64,000 nucleotides of DNA from Pseudomonas hamedanensis (GTDB lineage Bacteria > Pseudomonadota > Gammaproteobacteria > Pseudomonadales > Pseudomonadaceae): contig NZ_CP077091.1 of NCBI RefSeq assembly GCF_014268595.2, positions 3,374,001 through 3,438,000 of the forward strand, in the 5' to 3' direction. The translations under genes and the position numbers were made by a program. Positions 17,132 through 26,670 of this stretch are shown here, one piece after another. Under the pieces are notes generated by a model that searched no databases, had not been told where the DNA came from, and saw only the letters and a list, made by a program, of their open reading frames with translations. Within the stretch, counting starts at the first letter, position 1. Each line of letters starts with the position of its first letter.

Positions 17132-18265
17132 ATGCCCCACGCTTGCCGCTCCACCACCCAGCCCGAATTGACCGCCCTGTTCGGCGATGTGCAACAGCAC
17201 TTCCTCAACGTGATCGTGCCGCTGTGGCAAGGCCCGGGCTGGAACGCCGACATGGCGCTACCGTACGAGGCACTGGACGCCACGCACCAGCCATTGCCAG
17301 CGCAACGCTACCGGGCGATGGCCTGTGCGCGGCAGTTGTATCTGTTTTCCAGTCTGATCGGGGTTGTGGATAACGCAGACGTCCGTGCGGCGGCGTTGTT
17401 CCGGTCCTTGCAACGGCACTTCCACGATGCCGAGCACGGTGGCTGGTTTTACAGCATCGATGCCCAGGGCAAACCGCTGGACGTGCGCAAGGATCTCTAT
17501 ACCCACGCTTTCATCCTGTTTGCCTGCGCGCACTTCTGGCAGAAGTCCGGCGATCCGCTGGTCGAGTCGACGTTGAACGCCGCCCTTGAAATCATCGGTC
17601 GACGCTTCGCTACTGGCGATGGCCTGTACGAAGCATGCCTTGAGCGCGACTGGATCACCCTGCAGACCGGCCCGCTGCAAAACCCGTTGATGCACCTGGC
17701 CGAAGCCTTTCTGGCGACCCTCGCCGTGCGTGAAGACCCGCAGACGCAAAAGGCGCTGCTTGAGTTATGCACAGCCATGCACAAGCATTTTGTCGATCCG
17801 CAATATGGCGTGCTGATGGAGAAGCCGCTGGGCGCTGTGGATAACTGGTACGAGCCGGGGCATCAGTTCGAGTGGTATTTCCTGCTGCAATCGTCGGCGC
17901 TGTTGCGTGGCTCGAAACTGCATGGCGCGCTGGATCGAGCGTTTGCCTTTACCGAGCAGTACGGCGTGCTGCAATCGTGCGGCGCGGTGCGGGCGATGCT
18001 CGATCTGGAAGGTGATGGACGGCCAAGGGACTCGACGCAGCGGATCTGGGCCCAAGCCGAATACCTGCGCGCGCTGACGTTGCGCGCTGGCAGCGAAGCG
18101 GTGGTGTTGCGCCAGTTGCAGGCGTTGCGGCAGCGGTTTCTGCATGCTGGCGGGTGGCATGAATGCCGGGATGAAAACGGCGAGGTCAGTCGCAAGGACA
18201 TGCCCTCGACCACGCCATATCACTTGGCGACTTGCTATAGCGGACTGGCTGAATATCTGCGCTGA
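17132..18265 (+). CDS. AGE family epimerase/isomerase
   Basis: 377 aa (alpha/alpha)6-barrel protein of the N-acylglucosamine 2-epimerase family, which also includes mannose isomerase and cellobiose 2-epimerase. Conserved family segments: RYRAMACARQLYLFS (about 59-73), HGGWFYSID (101-109), DLYTHAFILFA (119-129), EACLER (with LEARN-like context), the active-site His region WYEPGHQFEWYFLL (about 240-253), and STTPYHL near the C-terminus. Substrate (free mannose/fructose or an N-acyl sugar) cannot be decided. Monocistronic between REP elements. Confidence 0.87.
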   Translation: MPHACRSTTQPELTALFGDVQQHFLNVIVPLWQGPGWNADMALPYEALDATHQPLPAQRYRAMACARQLYLFSSLIGVVDNADVRAAALFRSLQRHFHDAEHGGWFYSIDAQGKPLDVRKDLYTHAFILFACAHFWQKSGDPLVESTLNAALEIIGRRFATGDGLYEACLERDWITLQTGPLQNPLMHLAEAFLATLAVREDPQTQKALLELCTAMHKHFVDPQYGVLMEKPLGAVDNWYEPGHQFEWYFLLQSSALLRGSKLHGALDRAFAFTEQYGVLQSCGAVRAMLDLEGDGRPRDSTQRIWAQAEYLRALTLRAGSEAVVLRQLQALRQRFLHAGGWHECRDENGEVSRKDMPSTTPYHLATCYSGLAEYLR

Positions 18266-18287
18266 CCTGATGGCAAAAGGGATTTAC

Positions 18288-18382
18288 TGTGGCGAGGGGA
18301 TTTATCCCCGCTGGGCTGCGCAGCGGCCCCGCTCTCTTCAGGGCCGCTGCGCGCCCCAGCGGGGATAAATCCCCTCGCCACA
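18288..18382. repeat. REP composite, GTGGCGAGGGGATTTATCCCC type
   Basis: Arms CTGTGGCGAGGGGATTTATC (from 18288) and its complement ending 18382, with inner GGGCTGCGCAGCGGCCCC and GGGCCGCTGCGCGCCC. Between the convergent AGE and CDF genes; same type as 3206. Confidence 0.88.
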
Positions 18383-18412
18383 ACTGTGTTCTCAGCCGAA
18401 ATCCGGGTCAGA

Positions 18413-19318
18413 TCAGGCAATCCACTTCTTGTCGCCTGTGAAGCTGATGGTCAGCCACCGCGCCGCATCCGGCTTGCCCAACTGCGCCGAAATCTCCTCG
18501 CGCAACGCATCCAGTTGCCCGACATTGCTCAGCGAATAATCCGCCGGCAACACCACGTGAATCTCGATAAACCGCGCCCGTCCGTGCTTTTGCACGTAGG
18601 ACACATAATCGTCGAAACCATGCGTGACCTTCGCTGCGTCCATGACCTGACGCACCTGATCATCGAGGACGTCCGGGGCAATCCCCAGCACATCGCGTAA
18701 CGCCGGGCCGAGGATCTTGAACGCCGGTGGCAACATGGTCAGCGCCAATACGATCAGGATCAGCGGGTCGACATACACCGCCCACTCGCCGTACCCCTGG
18801 GACCTGAGCAACAGCGCCGCAAGGAAACTGATCAACAACCCCACCGAAAGCATCGCGTCGACCAGCCAACTGATGTTGTCGAACTGGATCAGGCTGGATT
18901 TGAGTTGGCGATTACGGTGGCGCACGTAGAAGAAATAGGCGAACTCGACCACCGTAAACACCGCGGCATAAACGATCACCAGACCCAACTCGATCTCACG
19001 CCCTCCGTTGATGATGCCGAACACGCCGTTGAGAAACGCGTAGATGGCGATCAACAGCAGGAAACTGCCTTCGATCAGCAGCACCATCGGTTCCAGGTGC
19101 CAGAAACCGAACTGGAAGCGCTGATTGCTTTGTTTGGCGATCAACCTGGCGGTGATCAGCATCAGGACTTTGATGAAGGTTGCGATCAGCGAAAAAAAAC
19201 CATCGAACAGGATGGATTGCGAACCTGAAACAAAACCGGTGACGATCCCGGCGATCGCCACGGCAAACATCAGCAGTGTCGATTGTTTGAGCAGTGCCTG
19301 CTCACCTCGGTTACTCAC
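18413..19318 (-). CDS. Cation diffusion facilitator family transporter
   Basis: 301 aa. Six transmembrane helices (about residues 10-210) followed by a cytoplasmic C-terminal domain. Helix 2 carries SQSILFDGFFSL (Asp as first metal ligand) and helix 5 carries NISWLVDAMLSVG (Asp ligand), the CDF transport site in modified form: Ser/Asn-His positions common in zinc CDFs are partly replaced. CDF proteins export Zn, Mn, Fe or Co by proton antiport; this subgroup is not well defined. I chose a GTG start at 19316-19318 because GAGGAG lies seven bases upstream; the frame is open nine codons beyond it. Confidence 0.85.
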   Translation of the reverse strand: MSNRGEQALLKQSTLLMFAVAIAGIVTGFVSGSQSILFDGFFSLIATFIKVLMLITARLIAKQSNQRFQFGFWHLEPMVLLIEGSFLLLIAIYAFLNGVFGIINGGREIELGLVIVYAAVFTVVEFAYFFYVRHRNRQLKSSLIQFDNISWLVDAMLSVGLLISFLAALLLRSQGYGEWAVYVDPLILIVLALTMLPPAFKILGPALRDVLGIAPDVLDDQVRQVMDAAKVTHGFDDYVSYVQKHGRARFIEIHVVLPADYSLSNVGQLDALREEISAQLGKPDAARWLTISFTGDKKWIA

Positions 19319-19408
19319 TTTGACTCCTCGAAAAACCTGAAACACCGCAGGGTGCGGTGGGGTTGTTGCGAGGGGAGTTTACCTTATCAGCGGTTTTCGC
19401 CCGATTAT

Positions 19409-19515
19409 GTGGCGAGGGAGCTTGCTCCCGCTGGACTGCGCAGCAGGCCCTGCTTCTTGCTGAGTTGAAGAGCAGAGGCGCTTCGCACCCCAGCGGGAGC
19501 AATCTCTGGCCACAG
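19409..19515. repeat. REP composite, GTGGCGAGGGAGCTTGCTCCC type, degenerate right arm
   Basis: Left arm TGTGGCGAGGGAGCTTGCTC intact; right arm has lost bases (GGGAGCAATCTCTGGCCACAG). Sister of 6732. Confidence 0.82.
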
Positions 19516-19524
19516 GATCAGGTA

Positions 19525-20289
19525 TCAGGCTTTGTTACGTTCGATGGCAAACCCGGCCCAGGTCTGGCTCACCGGCATCAGCTCCAGGCTGTTGATGTTG
19601 ATGTGCGCCGGGGTGTTCATCACCCAGAAAATCGTCTCGGCGATGTCCTGCGGCTGGATCGGCTCGGCACCGGCATAGGTCGCGTTATAGCGCTCCTGGT
19701 CACCGGCAAACCGTACCAGCGAGAACTCGCTTTCGCACAGGCCGGGTTCGATGTTGCTGACCCGCACGCCGGTGCCTTGCAGGTCGCAACGCAGGTTCAG
19801 CGAGAACTGTTTGACGAACGCTTTGGTCGCGCCATACACGTGGCTGCCCGGATACGGATAGTTGCCAGCGATGGAGCCGAGGTTGACGATACCGGCGCCA
19901 CGCCCATGAGCAATCAAGCGCGGCAGCAGCAGGCGGGTGGCGTACATCAGACCTTTGACGTTGGTATCGACCATGGTGTCCCAATCGTCCAGATCGCACT
20001 TCGGCGCCGGGTCCACGCCCAGCGCCAGGCCGGCGTTGTTGATCAGGCCGCGCAGTTTGGCGAACGATGGCGGCAGGTTGGCAATCGCCTCCTCCATCGC
20101 CTTGCGGTCACGTACGTCGAGAACCAGACCGTGCACTTCAGTCTGCTTCGACAGTTCGGCACACAGGGCATTGAGGCGTTCCTCACGACGACCGGTCAGC
20201 ACCAGTTTCCAGCCGGCCTCGGCAAAACGACGGGCACAGGCTTCACCAAAACCGGAGGTCGCACCGGTGATAAACAGGGTGTTGGACAT
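19525..20289 (-). CDS. Short-chain dehydrogenase, YdfG-like
   Basis: 254 aa NADP-dependent SDR. Residues 7-15 hold the TGATSGFGE coenzyme motif, NNAG is near 84-87, catalytic Ser139 and the pair Tyr152/Lys156 (YGATK) follow, and Arg33-Arg35 after the second strand favour NADP(H). The closest family I recall is YdfG, which oxidises 3-hydroxy acids such as serine, allo-threonine and 3-hydroxypropionate to semialdehydes. Start is ATG 20287-20289 with AAGGAG eight bases upstream, not the earlier frame opening. Monocistronic. Confidence 0.87.
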   Translation of the reverse strand: MSNTLFITGATSGFGEACARRFAEAGWKLVLTGRREERLNALCAELSKQTEVHGLVLDVRDRKAMEEAIANLPPSFAKLRGLINNAGLALGVDPAPKCDLDDWDTMVDTNVKGLMYATRLLLPRLIAHGRGAGIVNLGSIAGNYPYPGSHVYGATKAFVKQFSLNLRCDLQGTGVRVSNIEPGLCESEFSLVRFAGDQERYNATYAGAEPIQPQDIAETIFWVMNTPAHININSLELMPVSQTWAGFAIERNKA

Positions 20290-20426
20290 CGTGTTCTCCT
20301 TGCTTCGGCCACCGCGGCGGCCCTTGGAATAGAAAATCAGCAGGCAGCATGCCCGCCCTCGCATTCACGGGCAACACCTACAATCTGTACAAAAAACGAC
20401 CAACCGCGCCAACGCCATAGCGACCG

Positions 20427-20938
20427 TGGCCTGTAGCCATGTGCACGCATGTTATCCACAGTCTGCTCCACAGTTTTCGGGGGCAAGTGCAACGGCGCCA
20501 AGCCGCGCCCCACAAGGCTTTGCGGGCGAAATGCAAAGTTTTTTGCTTGACCCTGAGGCAATGGATGTGCGGGACATGGCATTTTGCACGACCGATGGCT
20601 CAACATCGTGATCGCGCGAGGCCAGCAATTACGGCCCTCAGCGCAGTCTTTCCAGAGTTTAATCACAGACTTATCCACAGGCTCGACTACCCGTGAGCAG
20701 GCCGGTCAGCCGCCCTATAAAAAGGTTGACAATAGCGCCTAACGCTTGCTTGAAATCGCCTGATCAAAAAACAACCACAACCCTGAAAGCCTTGCGCCAT
20801 AAGGCCTGCGACCACATACACCCACGTTATTCACAGCCAGCTCCACAGCAAACGGGGACAAGTCAAAACTGTGGAAAAACAGCCGTTTGCAGCGTCTATA
20901 TGTCGCGCTTTGGCAGCTTGGGGAATTTGTTTTCCACA
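20427..20938. promoter_or_regulatory. Cluster of five DnaA-box-like sites with a direct repeat
   Basis: Matches to TTWTNCACA: TTATCCACA at 20452-20460 and 20671-20679, TTATTCACA at 20827-20835, TTTTCCACA at 20930-20938 on the plus strand, and TTTTCCACA on the minus strand at 20870-20878. The first and third sit at the same place in two diverged copies of a 66-bp direct repeat, each followed by GCTCCACAG and then CGGGG-CAAGT. No replication gene is adjacent, so this is not oriC; DnaA titration or regulation is an inference. Confidence 0.5.
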
Positions 20939-20961
20939 ATTCCGAACTCGCGCAATTCCCC

Positions 20962-21051
20962 TGTAGGAGTGAGCCTGCTCGCGATAGCGGTAAATTGGCC
21001 AACATCTGAAGTGACTGACCCACCGCTATCGCGAGCAGGCTCACTCCTACA
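20962..21051. repeat. REP pair, TGTAGGAGTGAGCCTGCTCGCG type
   Basis: Arms TGTAGGAGTGAGCCTGCTCG and complement, extended by CGATAGCGGT/ACCGCTATCG, between the DnaA-box region and the liv terminator. Confidence 0.9.
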
Positions 21052-21075
21052 GGGGGTAGTGGCGAGCTTGGGGAT

Positions 21076-21108
21076 AAAAAAGCCCCGGGACTTTTCGTCG
21101 CCGGGGCT
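21076..21108 (-). terminator. Terminator of the liv operon
   Basis: On the minus strand: AGCCCCGG, a 12-base loop, CCGGGGCT (21081-21088 pairs with 21101-21108), then a run of T (A-run 21076-21081 on the plus strand). It begins 20 bases past the livF stop. Confidence 0.9.
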
Positions 21109-21127
21109 GTGTATACAGCGGGAAAAT

Positions 21128-21844
21128 TCAGTGTCCGCCCAGATAGGCGTTACGCACTTCCTCGTTCACCAGCAGTTCTTTACCCGTACCCGTCAGGCGA
21201 ATCTCGCCGTTGACCATCACGTACGCCCGATCCGACAACTTCAGCGCATGGTTGGCGTTCTGCTCGACCAGAAAGATCGTCATGCCGGTTTTCGCCAGCT
21301 CACGCAGTGTCGCAAAGATCTGCTTCACCACGATCGGTGCCAGCCCCAGGCTCGGCTCATCGAGCAGCAACAGCTTCGGCCGGCTCATCAACGCACGGGC
21401 GATGGCGAGCATTTGCTGCTCGCCACCGGACATGGTCATCGCCCGTTGCGTACGCCGTTCTTCGAGCCGTGGAAACAGCTCGAACATGCGCTGCATGTCC
21501 TCTTTGGCGTACTTGTCGCCAATCGGGATGGTGCCCATCAACAGGTTTTCCTCGACGGTCATGTCAGGGAACACCCGCCGCCCTTCCGGCGATTGCGCGA
21601 TGCCGTTGGAAGCGATGTAGTGCGAGGACTTGTGGGTAATGTCGACGCCTTGATAAAGGATCTGCCCGCCCGCCGCCCGTGGCTGGCCGAAGATCGACAT
21701 CAACAACGTCGATTTGCCCGCGCCGTTGGAGCCGATCAGGCTGACGGTTTCGCCTTCGTTGATCTGCAGCGAAACGCCTTTGAGCGCCTGGATCGGGCCG
21801 TAGAACACATCGAGGTTTTTCAGTTCGAGGATCGCTTGGCTCAT
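21128..21844 (-). CDS. livF: Branched-chain amino acid ABC transporter ATPase LivF
   Basis: 238 aa cytoplasmic ATPase, one of the two that power the LivKHMGF importer for Leu, Ile and Val. Walker A is GSNGAGKSTLL (about 38-48), the signature is MSGGEQQMLAIARALM (about 140-155), and Walker B is LLLLDEPSLGL (162-172), followed by the switch His in ...FLVEQNANHAL. The start is ATG 21842-21844, overlapping the livG stop by ATGA. It is the last gene of the operon, ended by the terminator at 21076-21108. Confidence 0.95.
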   Translation of the reverse strand: MSQAILELKNLDVFYGPIQALKGVSLQINEGETVSLIGSNGAGKSTLLMSIFGQPRAAGGQILYQGVDITHKSSHYIASNGIAQSPEGRRVFPDMTVEENLLMGTIPIGDKYAKEDMQRMFELFPRLEERRTQRAMTMSGGEQQMLAIARALMSRPKLLLLDEPSLGLAPIVVKQIFATLRELAKTGMTIFLVEQNANHALKLSDRAYVMVNGEIRLTGTGKELLVNEEVRNAYLGGH

Positions 21845-22713
21845 ACCAGTTCCTCTTCGTCGGCGCCCAGATAGGCCGCAATCACTTTCGGGTCGTTGCG
21901 GATCGCTTCCGGCCCGCCCTCGGCGATGACGATGCCGTGGTCGAGCACCACGATGTGATCGGAAATGCTCATGACCATGCCCATGTCGTGTTCGATCAGC
22001 ACCACGGTCAGATCGTGCTCGTCGCGCAGCAGCCGGATCATCGCGCTCAGCGCTTCGGTTTCCTGAGGGTTGAGGCCGGCGGCCGGTTCGTCGAGACAGA
22101 TGATCTGCGGCCGTGTGCACATGGCCCGGGCGATTTCCAGGCGGCGCTGCTGGCCGTAGGACAGCTCACCGGCCAGGCGGTTGGCACAGTCCACCAGGTC
22201 GACCACTTCCAGCCAGTAGAACGCGCAATCCAGCGCGTCGCTTTCGGCCTTGCGGTAGCCCTTGGTGTTGAGGATGCCGGCGAGCATATTGCGGTTGACC
22301 CACATGTGCTGCGCCACCAGCAGGTTTTCCAGCACCGACATTTCCTTGAACAGGCGAATGTTCTGGAACGTGCGAGCCAGACCGGCGCGGTTGACCAGAT
22401 GGGTGCCGCCGAACATTTTGTAATACAGCCGGCTGAGGAAGGATTTCGGCGAGACGAAGTCGGTCGGTTTGAACGACTCGCCCAGCAACTGGATGACGTT
22501 AGTCTACTGCCCGCGCACGTTGAGTTCGATCTTGCCGCCCGTGGCCTTATAAAATCCGGTCAGGCAGTTGAACACCGTGGTCTTGCCGGCGCCGTTGGGG
22601 CCGATCAGGGCGAAGATCGAGTTGCGTTTGACCTTCAGGCTGACATCACTCAAGGCCTTGATGCCGCCGAAATGCATCATCAGTTTTTCAACAGAGAGTA
22701 CGACTTCACTCAT
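21841..22713 (-). pseudogene. livG: livG ATPase gene interrupted by an in-frame amber codon
   Basis: Second ATPase of the branched-chain amino acid importer. The frame is continuous in one phase from ATG 22711-22713 to TGA 21841-21843 except for a TAG at 22504-22506, which replaces codon 70. The first part (69 aa) has Walker A, GPNGAGKTTVFN; the second has the signature LSYGQQRRLEIARAM, Walker B IICLDEPAAGLN and the H-loop IEHDMG. A CAG-to-TAG change would explain it, since the preceding codon is CAG. Either livG is inactive, the codon is read through, the second part restarts (TTG at 22486-22488, without a ribosome binding site), or this is a sequencing error. Overlaps livM and livF by ATGA junctions. 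Confidence 0.85.
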
Positions 22714-24011
22714 GGCGCAGTCCTCTCGTAGTGAATGGCACCTTTGCGTGGTTTGACCCCGGTGCGGCTGATGCGGATCAGCCCGCGTGGTCGCCAGATC
22801 ATCATCAACACCATCAGAATGCCGAACAGCAGCACGCGGTATTCAGCGAAGCCGCGCAGCAGTTCCGGAGCGACGGTGAGCACGAATGCGGCGATGACCA
22901 CACCGATGGTCGAGCCCATGCCGCCGAGCACGACGATGGCGAGAATCAGCGCCGATTCGAAGAAGGTAAACGAGGTCGGGTTGACGAAACCTTGGTAGGT
23001 GGCGAAGAACACCCCGGCCAGACCCGCCGTCGACGCACCGATGGTAAACGCCGAGAGTTTGACCAGTACGTGGTTGAGGCCCATCGAGCGACAGGCGATC
23101 TCGTCCTCACGCAGGGCTTCCCAGGCGCGGCCGACCGGCATTTTCACCAGGCGATGCTTGACGTACAGCACCGCCAGCACCACCAGGAACAACACCGCGT
23201 AGATGAAGTAATACTTCACGTCGGGGTTGTAGGCGATGCCGAAGAACTCGTGAAACGGCACCCCGCCATCCTTCGCGCGCTTGCCGAACTCCAGACCGAA
23301 GAAGGTCGGCAGTGGCGCCGGCATGCCGTTCGGTCCGCCCGTCAGCGACAGCCAGTTGTTGAGCACCAGACGAATGATTTCACCGAAGCCCAGGGTCACG
23401 ATTGCCAGATAGTCACCGTGCAGGCGCAACACCGGGAAACCCAGAATGCAACCGGCCAGGCCCGCCGTGATCGCTGCCAATGGCAGCACCGTCCAGAATC
23501 CCAGGCCCAGATACTGGTAACCCAGCGCCAGACCGTAGGCGCCGATGGCGTAAAACGCCACGTAACCCAGATCGAGCAGGCCGGCCAGACCGACCACAAT
23601 GTTCAGCCCCAGCCCCAGCAGCACGTAGATCAAACCGAGGATGACCACGCCGAGCAGGTAGGAGTTGGAAACAAACGGCACGATGATCGCCAGCACAATG
23701 ATCAGCGGGATGATCCAGCGCAGCCGCGATTTGTAATCCGCCGGCAGCACGTGCACACCGGAGCCGCTGCTCTCGAATCCGTCGAGGATCTTCAGGCCCT
23801 TGGGCGTTTGCAGGAACAGGCTGAGGGCAAAGCGACCGGCCATGACGATGGCTATGATCCACGCCACGCGGGTCGCTTCGAGGTTGAAGCTGTAACCGTC
23901 AAGTACGACACCGACAATCGGCCCGAACACGATCAGCGCAATCAGGCCAGCCAGAATCGCCTCGACCAGACTTTTTTTGATATCGATGGATTTTTCAGTG
24001 GTTGCAGACAT
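22710..24011 (-). CDS. livM: Branched-chain amino acid ABC transporter permease LivM
   Basis: 433 aa inner-membrane permease, long form typical of Pseudomonas BraE/LivM. Three hydrophobic segments lie in the first 140 residues, preceding the core of eight or so helices. The core has GLNIVVGLAGLLDLGYVAFYAIGAYG, HGDYLAIVTLGFGEIIR and the ATPase-contact EAA-like loop VGRAWEALREDEIACRSMGLN (about 312-332). It pairs with LivH. The stop overlaps livG by four bases and the start is three bases after livH, so translation is coupled. Confidence 0.95.
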   Translation of the reverse strand: MSATTEKSIDIKKSLVEAILAGLIALIVFGPIVGVVLDGYSFNLEATRVAWIIAIVMAGRFALSLFLQTPKGLKILDGFESSGSGVHVLPADYKSRLRWIIPLIIVLAIIVPFVSNSYLLGVVILGLIYVLLGLGLNIVVGLAGLLDLGYVAFYAIGAYGLALGYQYLGLGFWTVLPLAAITAGLAGCILGFPVLRLHGDYLAIVTLGFGEIIRLVLNNWLSLTGGPNGMPAPLPTFFGLEFGKRAKDGGVPFHEFFGIAYNPDVKYYFIYAVLFLVVLAVLYVKHRLVKMPVGRAWEALREDEIACRSMGLNHVLVKLSAFTIGASTAGLAGVFFATYQGFVNPTSFTFFESALILAIVVLGGMGSTIGVVIAAFVLTVAPELLRGFAEYRVLLFGILMVLMMIWRPRGLIRISRTGVKPRKGAIHYERTAP

Positions 24012-24014
24012 CGC

Positions 24015-24929
<915 letters not shown>

Positions 24930-25043
24930 AACGCAATCTCACGCAGTGAGAACCTGCGCACCGGGGCGCGCGGTTCTTCTAGGAAAAATACAGATGTACG
25001 TCGGAGCAATGTCGGAGAGCGATCATCAGCCGCCACCGTCCCC

Positions 25044-25133
25044 TGTAGGAGTGAGCCTGCTCGCGATTGCGGACTGACAGGCAACACAGGTGTTGAATGC
25101 TCAACCGCTATCGCGAGCAGGCTCACTCCTACA
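25044..25133. repeat. REP pair inside the liv operon (livK-livH)
   Basis: TGTAGGAGTGAGCCTGCTCG from 25044 and its complement ending 25133. Lying between livK and livH, it can stabilise the upstream livK message or attenuate read-through, as REP elements do in other binding-protein operons. Confidence 0.88.
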
Positions 25134-25168
25134 AAGGAACCGTGGTGATCAGATGATCGCCTCAGCCC

Positions 25169-26302
25169 TTACTTCTGCTTTTCCAGCTGGTGATATTTGC
25201 CATCCTTGTCCCACTGGTAAACCACGTAGTCGGAGACTTTCAGGTCGCCCTTGGCATCCCAGGTCTTCTCGCCCATCACGGTTTTCACCGGGTTGGCCTT
25301 GAGCCACTTGGCAGCCGCTTCGCCGTCGTTCTTCTTGGCACCGTTGAACGCTGCCGCCAGGGTTTGCACCGAAGCGTAGGCATACAGGGTGTAGCCCTCA
25401 GGCTCGGTACCGGCCTTGCGGAACGCGTCCACTACGGTTTTGCTGTCTGGCAGCAGGCGCGGGTCGGCGCCGAAGGTCATCAGCACGCCATCGGTGAATT
25501 GCGGGCCGCCAGCGGTGGTGACGAGTTCGTCGGTAACGATGCCGTCATCGGACATGAACTTGACGTCTTTGAGGCCTTGCTCACGCAGTTGACGAACCAG
25601 TGGACCGGCTTCCGGGTGCAGGCCACCGAAGTAGACGACATCGGCGCCAGCGCCACGGATCTTGGTGACGATGGTGCTGAAGTCTTTCTCGCCACGGGTC
25701 AGGCCTTCGTACAGCACCGGCTTGACGCCGCGTTTTTCCAGCTGTGCCTTGGTGGCGTCCGCCAGGCCTTGGCCGTAGGTGTCCTTGTCGTGCAGCACGA
25801 CAACCTTTTTGCCTTTGAGCATGTCGACGATGTAGTCGCCGGCAACGATGCCTTGCTGGTCGTCACGCCCGCACATACGGAACATGGCACTCAAGCCACG
25901 CTCGGTGACTTGCGGGTTGGTCGAGCCCGGGGTGATCGCGATGATCCCGGCTTCGTCGTAGATTTCCGACGCGGGAATGGTCGAGGAGGAGCAGAAGTGA
26001 CCGACCACGCCGGCGACTTTCTGGTTGGTGAGGTCTTTGGCGACCGTCACCGCCTGCTTCGGTTCGCAGGCGTCATCGCCCTTGACCAGGACGATTTTTT
26101 CCCCGTTGACACCACCTGCCGCGTTGACCGCGTCGGCCGCCGCCTGTGCACCCTTCATGTACTGCTCGCCAAATGCCGCGTTGGCACCGGTCATCGGACC
26201 CGCTACACCGATCTTGATATCAGCTTGAGCAAACGCAGAAACACCCAGCGCAGTAGCCACTGCGAGGGCCAGAAAGCCTTTCTTGTAAAACGTCTGGGAC
26301 AT
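25169..26302 (-). CDS. livK: Branched-chain amino acid binding protein LivK/BraC
   Basis: 377 aa periplasmic receptor for Leu, Ile and Val (BraC-like; may also bind Ala/Thr). A signal peptide covers about residues 1-26 (LALAVATALGVSAFAQA, then DIKIGVAGPMTG). The type I periplasmic-binding-protein fold follows, with GVNGEKIVLVKGDDACEPKQAV near the hinge and VVGHFCSSSTIPAS at the ligand pocket. I start at ATG 26300-26302 with GGAG upstream; the frame is open for 18 codons before it. A perfect sigma-54 promoter lies 62 bases upstream. Confidence 0.95.
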   Translation of the reverse strand: MSQTFYKKGFLALAVATALGVSAFAQADIKIGVAGPMTGANAAFGEQYMKGAQAAADAVNAAGGVNGEKIVLVKGDDACEPKQAVTVAKDLTNQKVAGVVGHFCSSSTIPASEIYDEAGIIAITPGSTNPQVTERGLSAMFRMCGRDDQQGIVAGDYIVDMLKGKKVVVLHDKDTYGQGLADATKAQLEKRGVKPVLYEGLTRGEKDFSTIVTKIRGAGADVVYFGGLHPEAGPLVRQLREQGLKDVKFMSDDGIVTDELVTTAGGPQFTDGVLMTFGADPRLLPDSKTVVDAFRKAGTEPEGYTLYAYASVQTLAAAFNGAKKNDGEAAAKWLKANPVKTVMGEKTWDAKGDLKVSDYVVYQWDKDGKYHQLEKQK

Positions 26303-26670
26303 GAGGTGGTGCTCCAAGGTTTTTTTTAGTTGGCACTGCGACTTCACTTCACTCAAAGCTCAGAGCAAGGCCCGTGCCATCGGTTTTTTATTCGGCAAAA
26401 AGTCGCTGTGTTGTTGTTATTTCGACTGTTTCGTTCCCATTTTCATTGGGCGTGCAACCGTCTAAACCGCGGAAGGTGAAACCATTTATTTTTTCAGGCG
26501 CAACCCGCACACGCCATCATTGCAACCGCAGCGGCAAACGACGTGCAACCAGCCTGTAACAGCCCGCGTCACCGAACTGCACACTGCTGGTGCGAGACTG
26601 CTACAACCCGCACCATTACAGGCTAGTCGCTCGATGCAAAAGCGCCGCTCGCAGCAACAAATTTCAACAC
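26303..26670. other. 368-base region between livK and amaB
   Basis: No gene. Besides the sigma-54 promoter it has three copies of TGCAACC (26453-26459, 26521-26527 and 26544-26550), two of them preceded by CG, in the 75-180 bases upstream of that promoter, where an enhancer-binding protein would be expected. The downstream part belongs to the 3' side of amaB. Confidence 0.45.
26364..26379 (-). promoter_or_regulatory. Sigma-54 (-24/-12) promoter for livK
   Basis: On the minus strand TGGCACG-GGCC-TTGCT, an exact match to the consensus TGGCACG-N4-TTGCW. Its GC is about 65 bases upstream of the livK ATG, giving a 5' leader near 50 bases. This predicts RpoN-dependent, probably nitrogen-responsive transcription of the transporter. 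Confidence 0.82.

Larger units (their letters stand above)
20290..21127. other. 838-base non-coding region
   Basis: No frame here has a convincing gene. The region holds the ydfG-like promoter area, a diverged direct repeat (20427-20492 and 20802-20867), five DnaA-box-like nonamers, one REP pair and the liv terminator. A TTGACA at 20726-20731 could be a -35 element reading rightward, so a small RNA is possible but unsupported. Confidence 0.6.

Noticed and set aside
20337..20678. A 113-codon open frame on the minus strand between ydfG-like and the liv operon
   Set aside because: Odd composition, many rare residues in a row, no ribosome binding site or domain, and it overlaps the DnaA-box region and the direct repeat, which explain the conservation I would expect better than a protein does.
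20427..20938. Chromosomal origin of replication
   Set aside because: DnaA-like boxes are present but dnaA, dnaN, rpmH and an AT-rich unwinding element are not; oriC in Pseudomonas lies beside dnaA.
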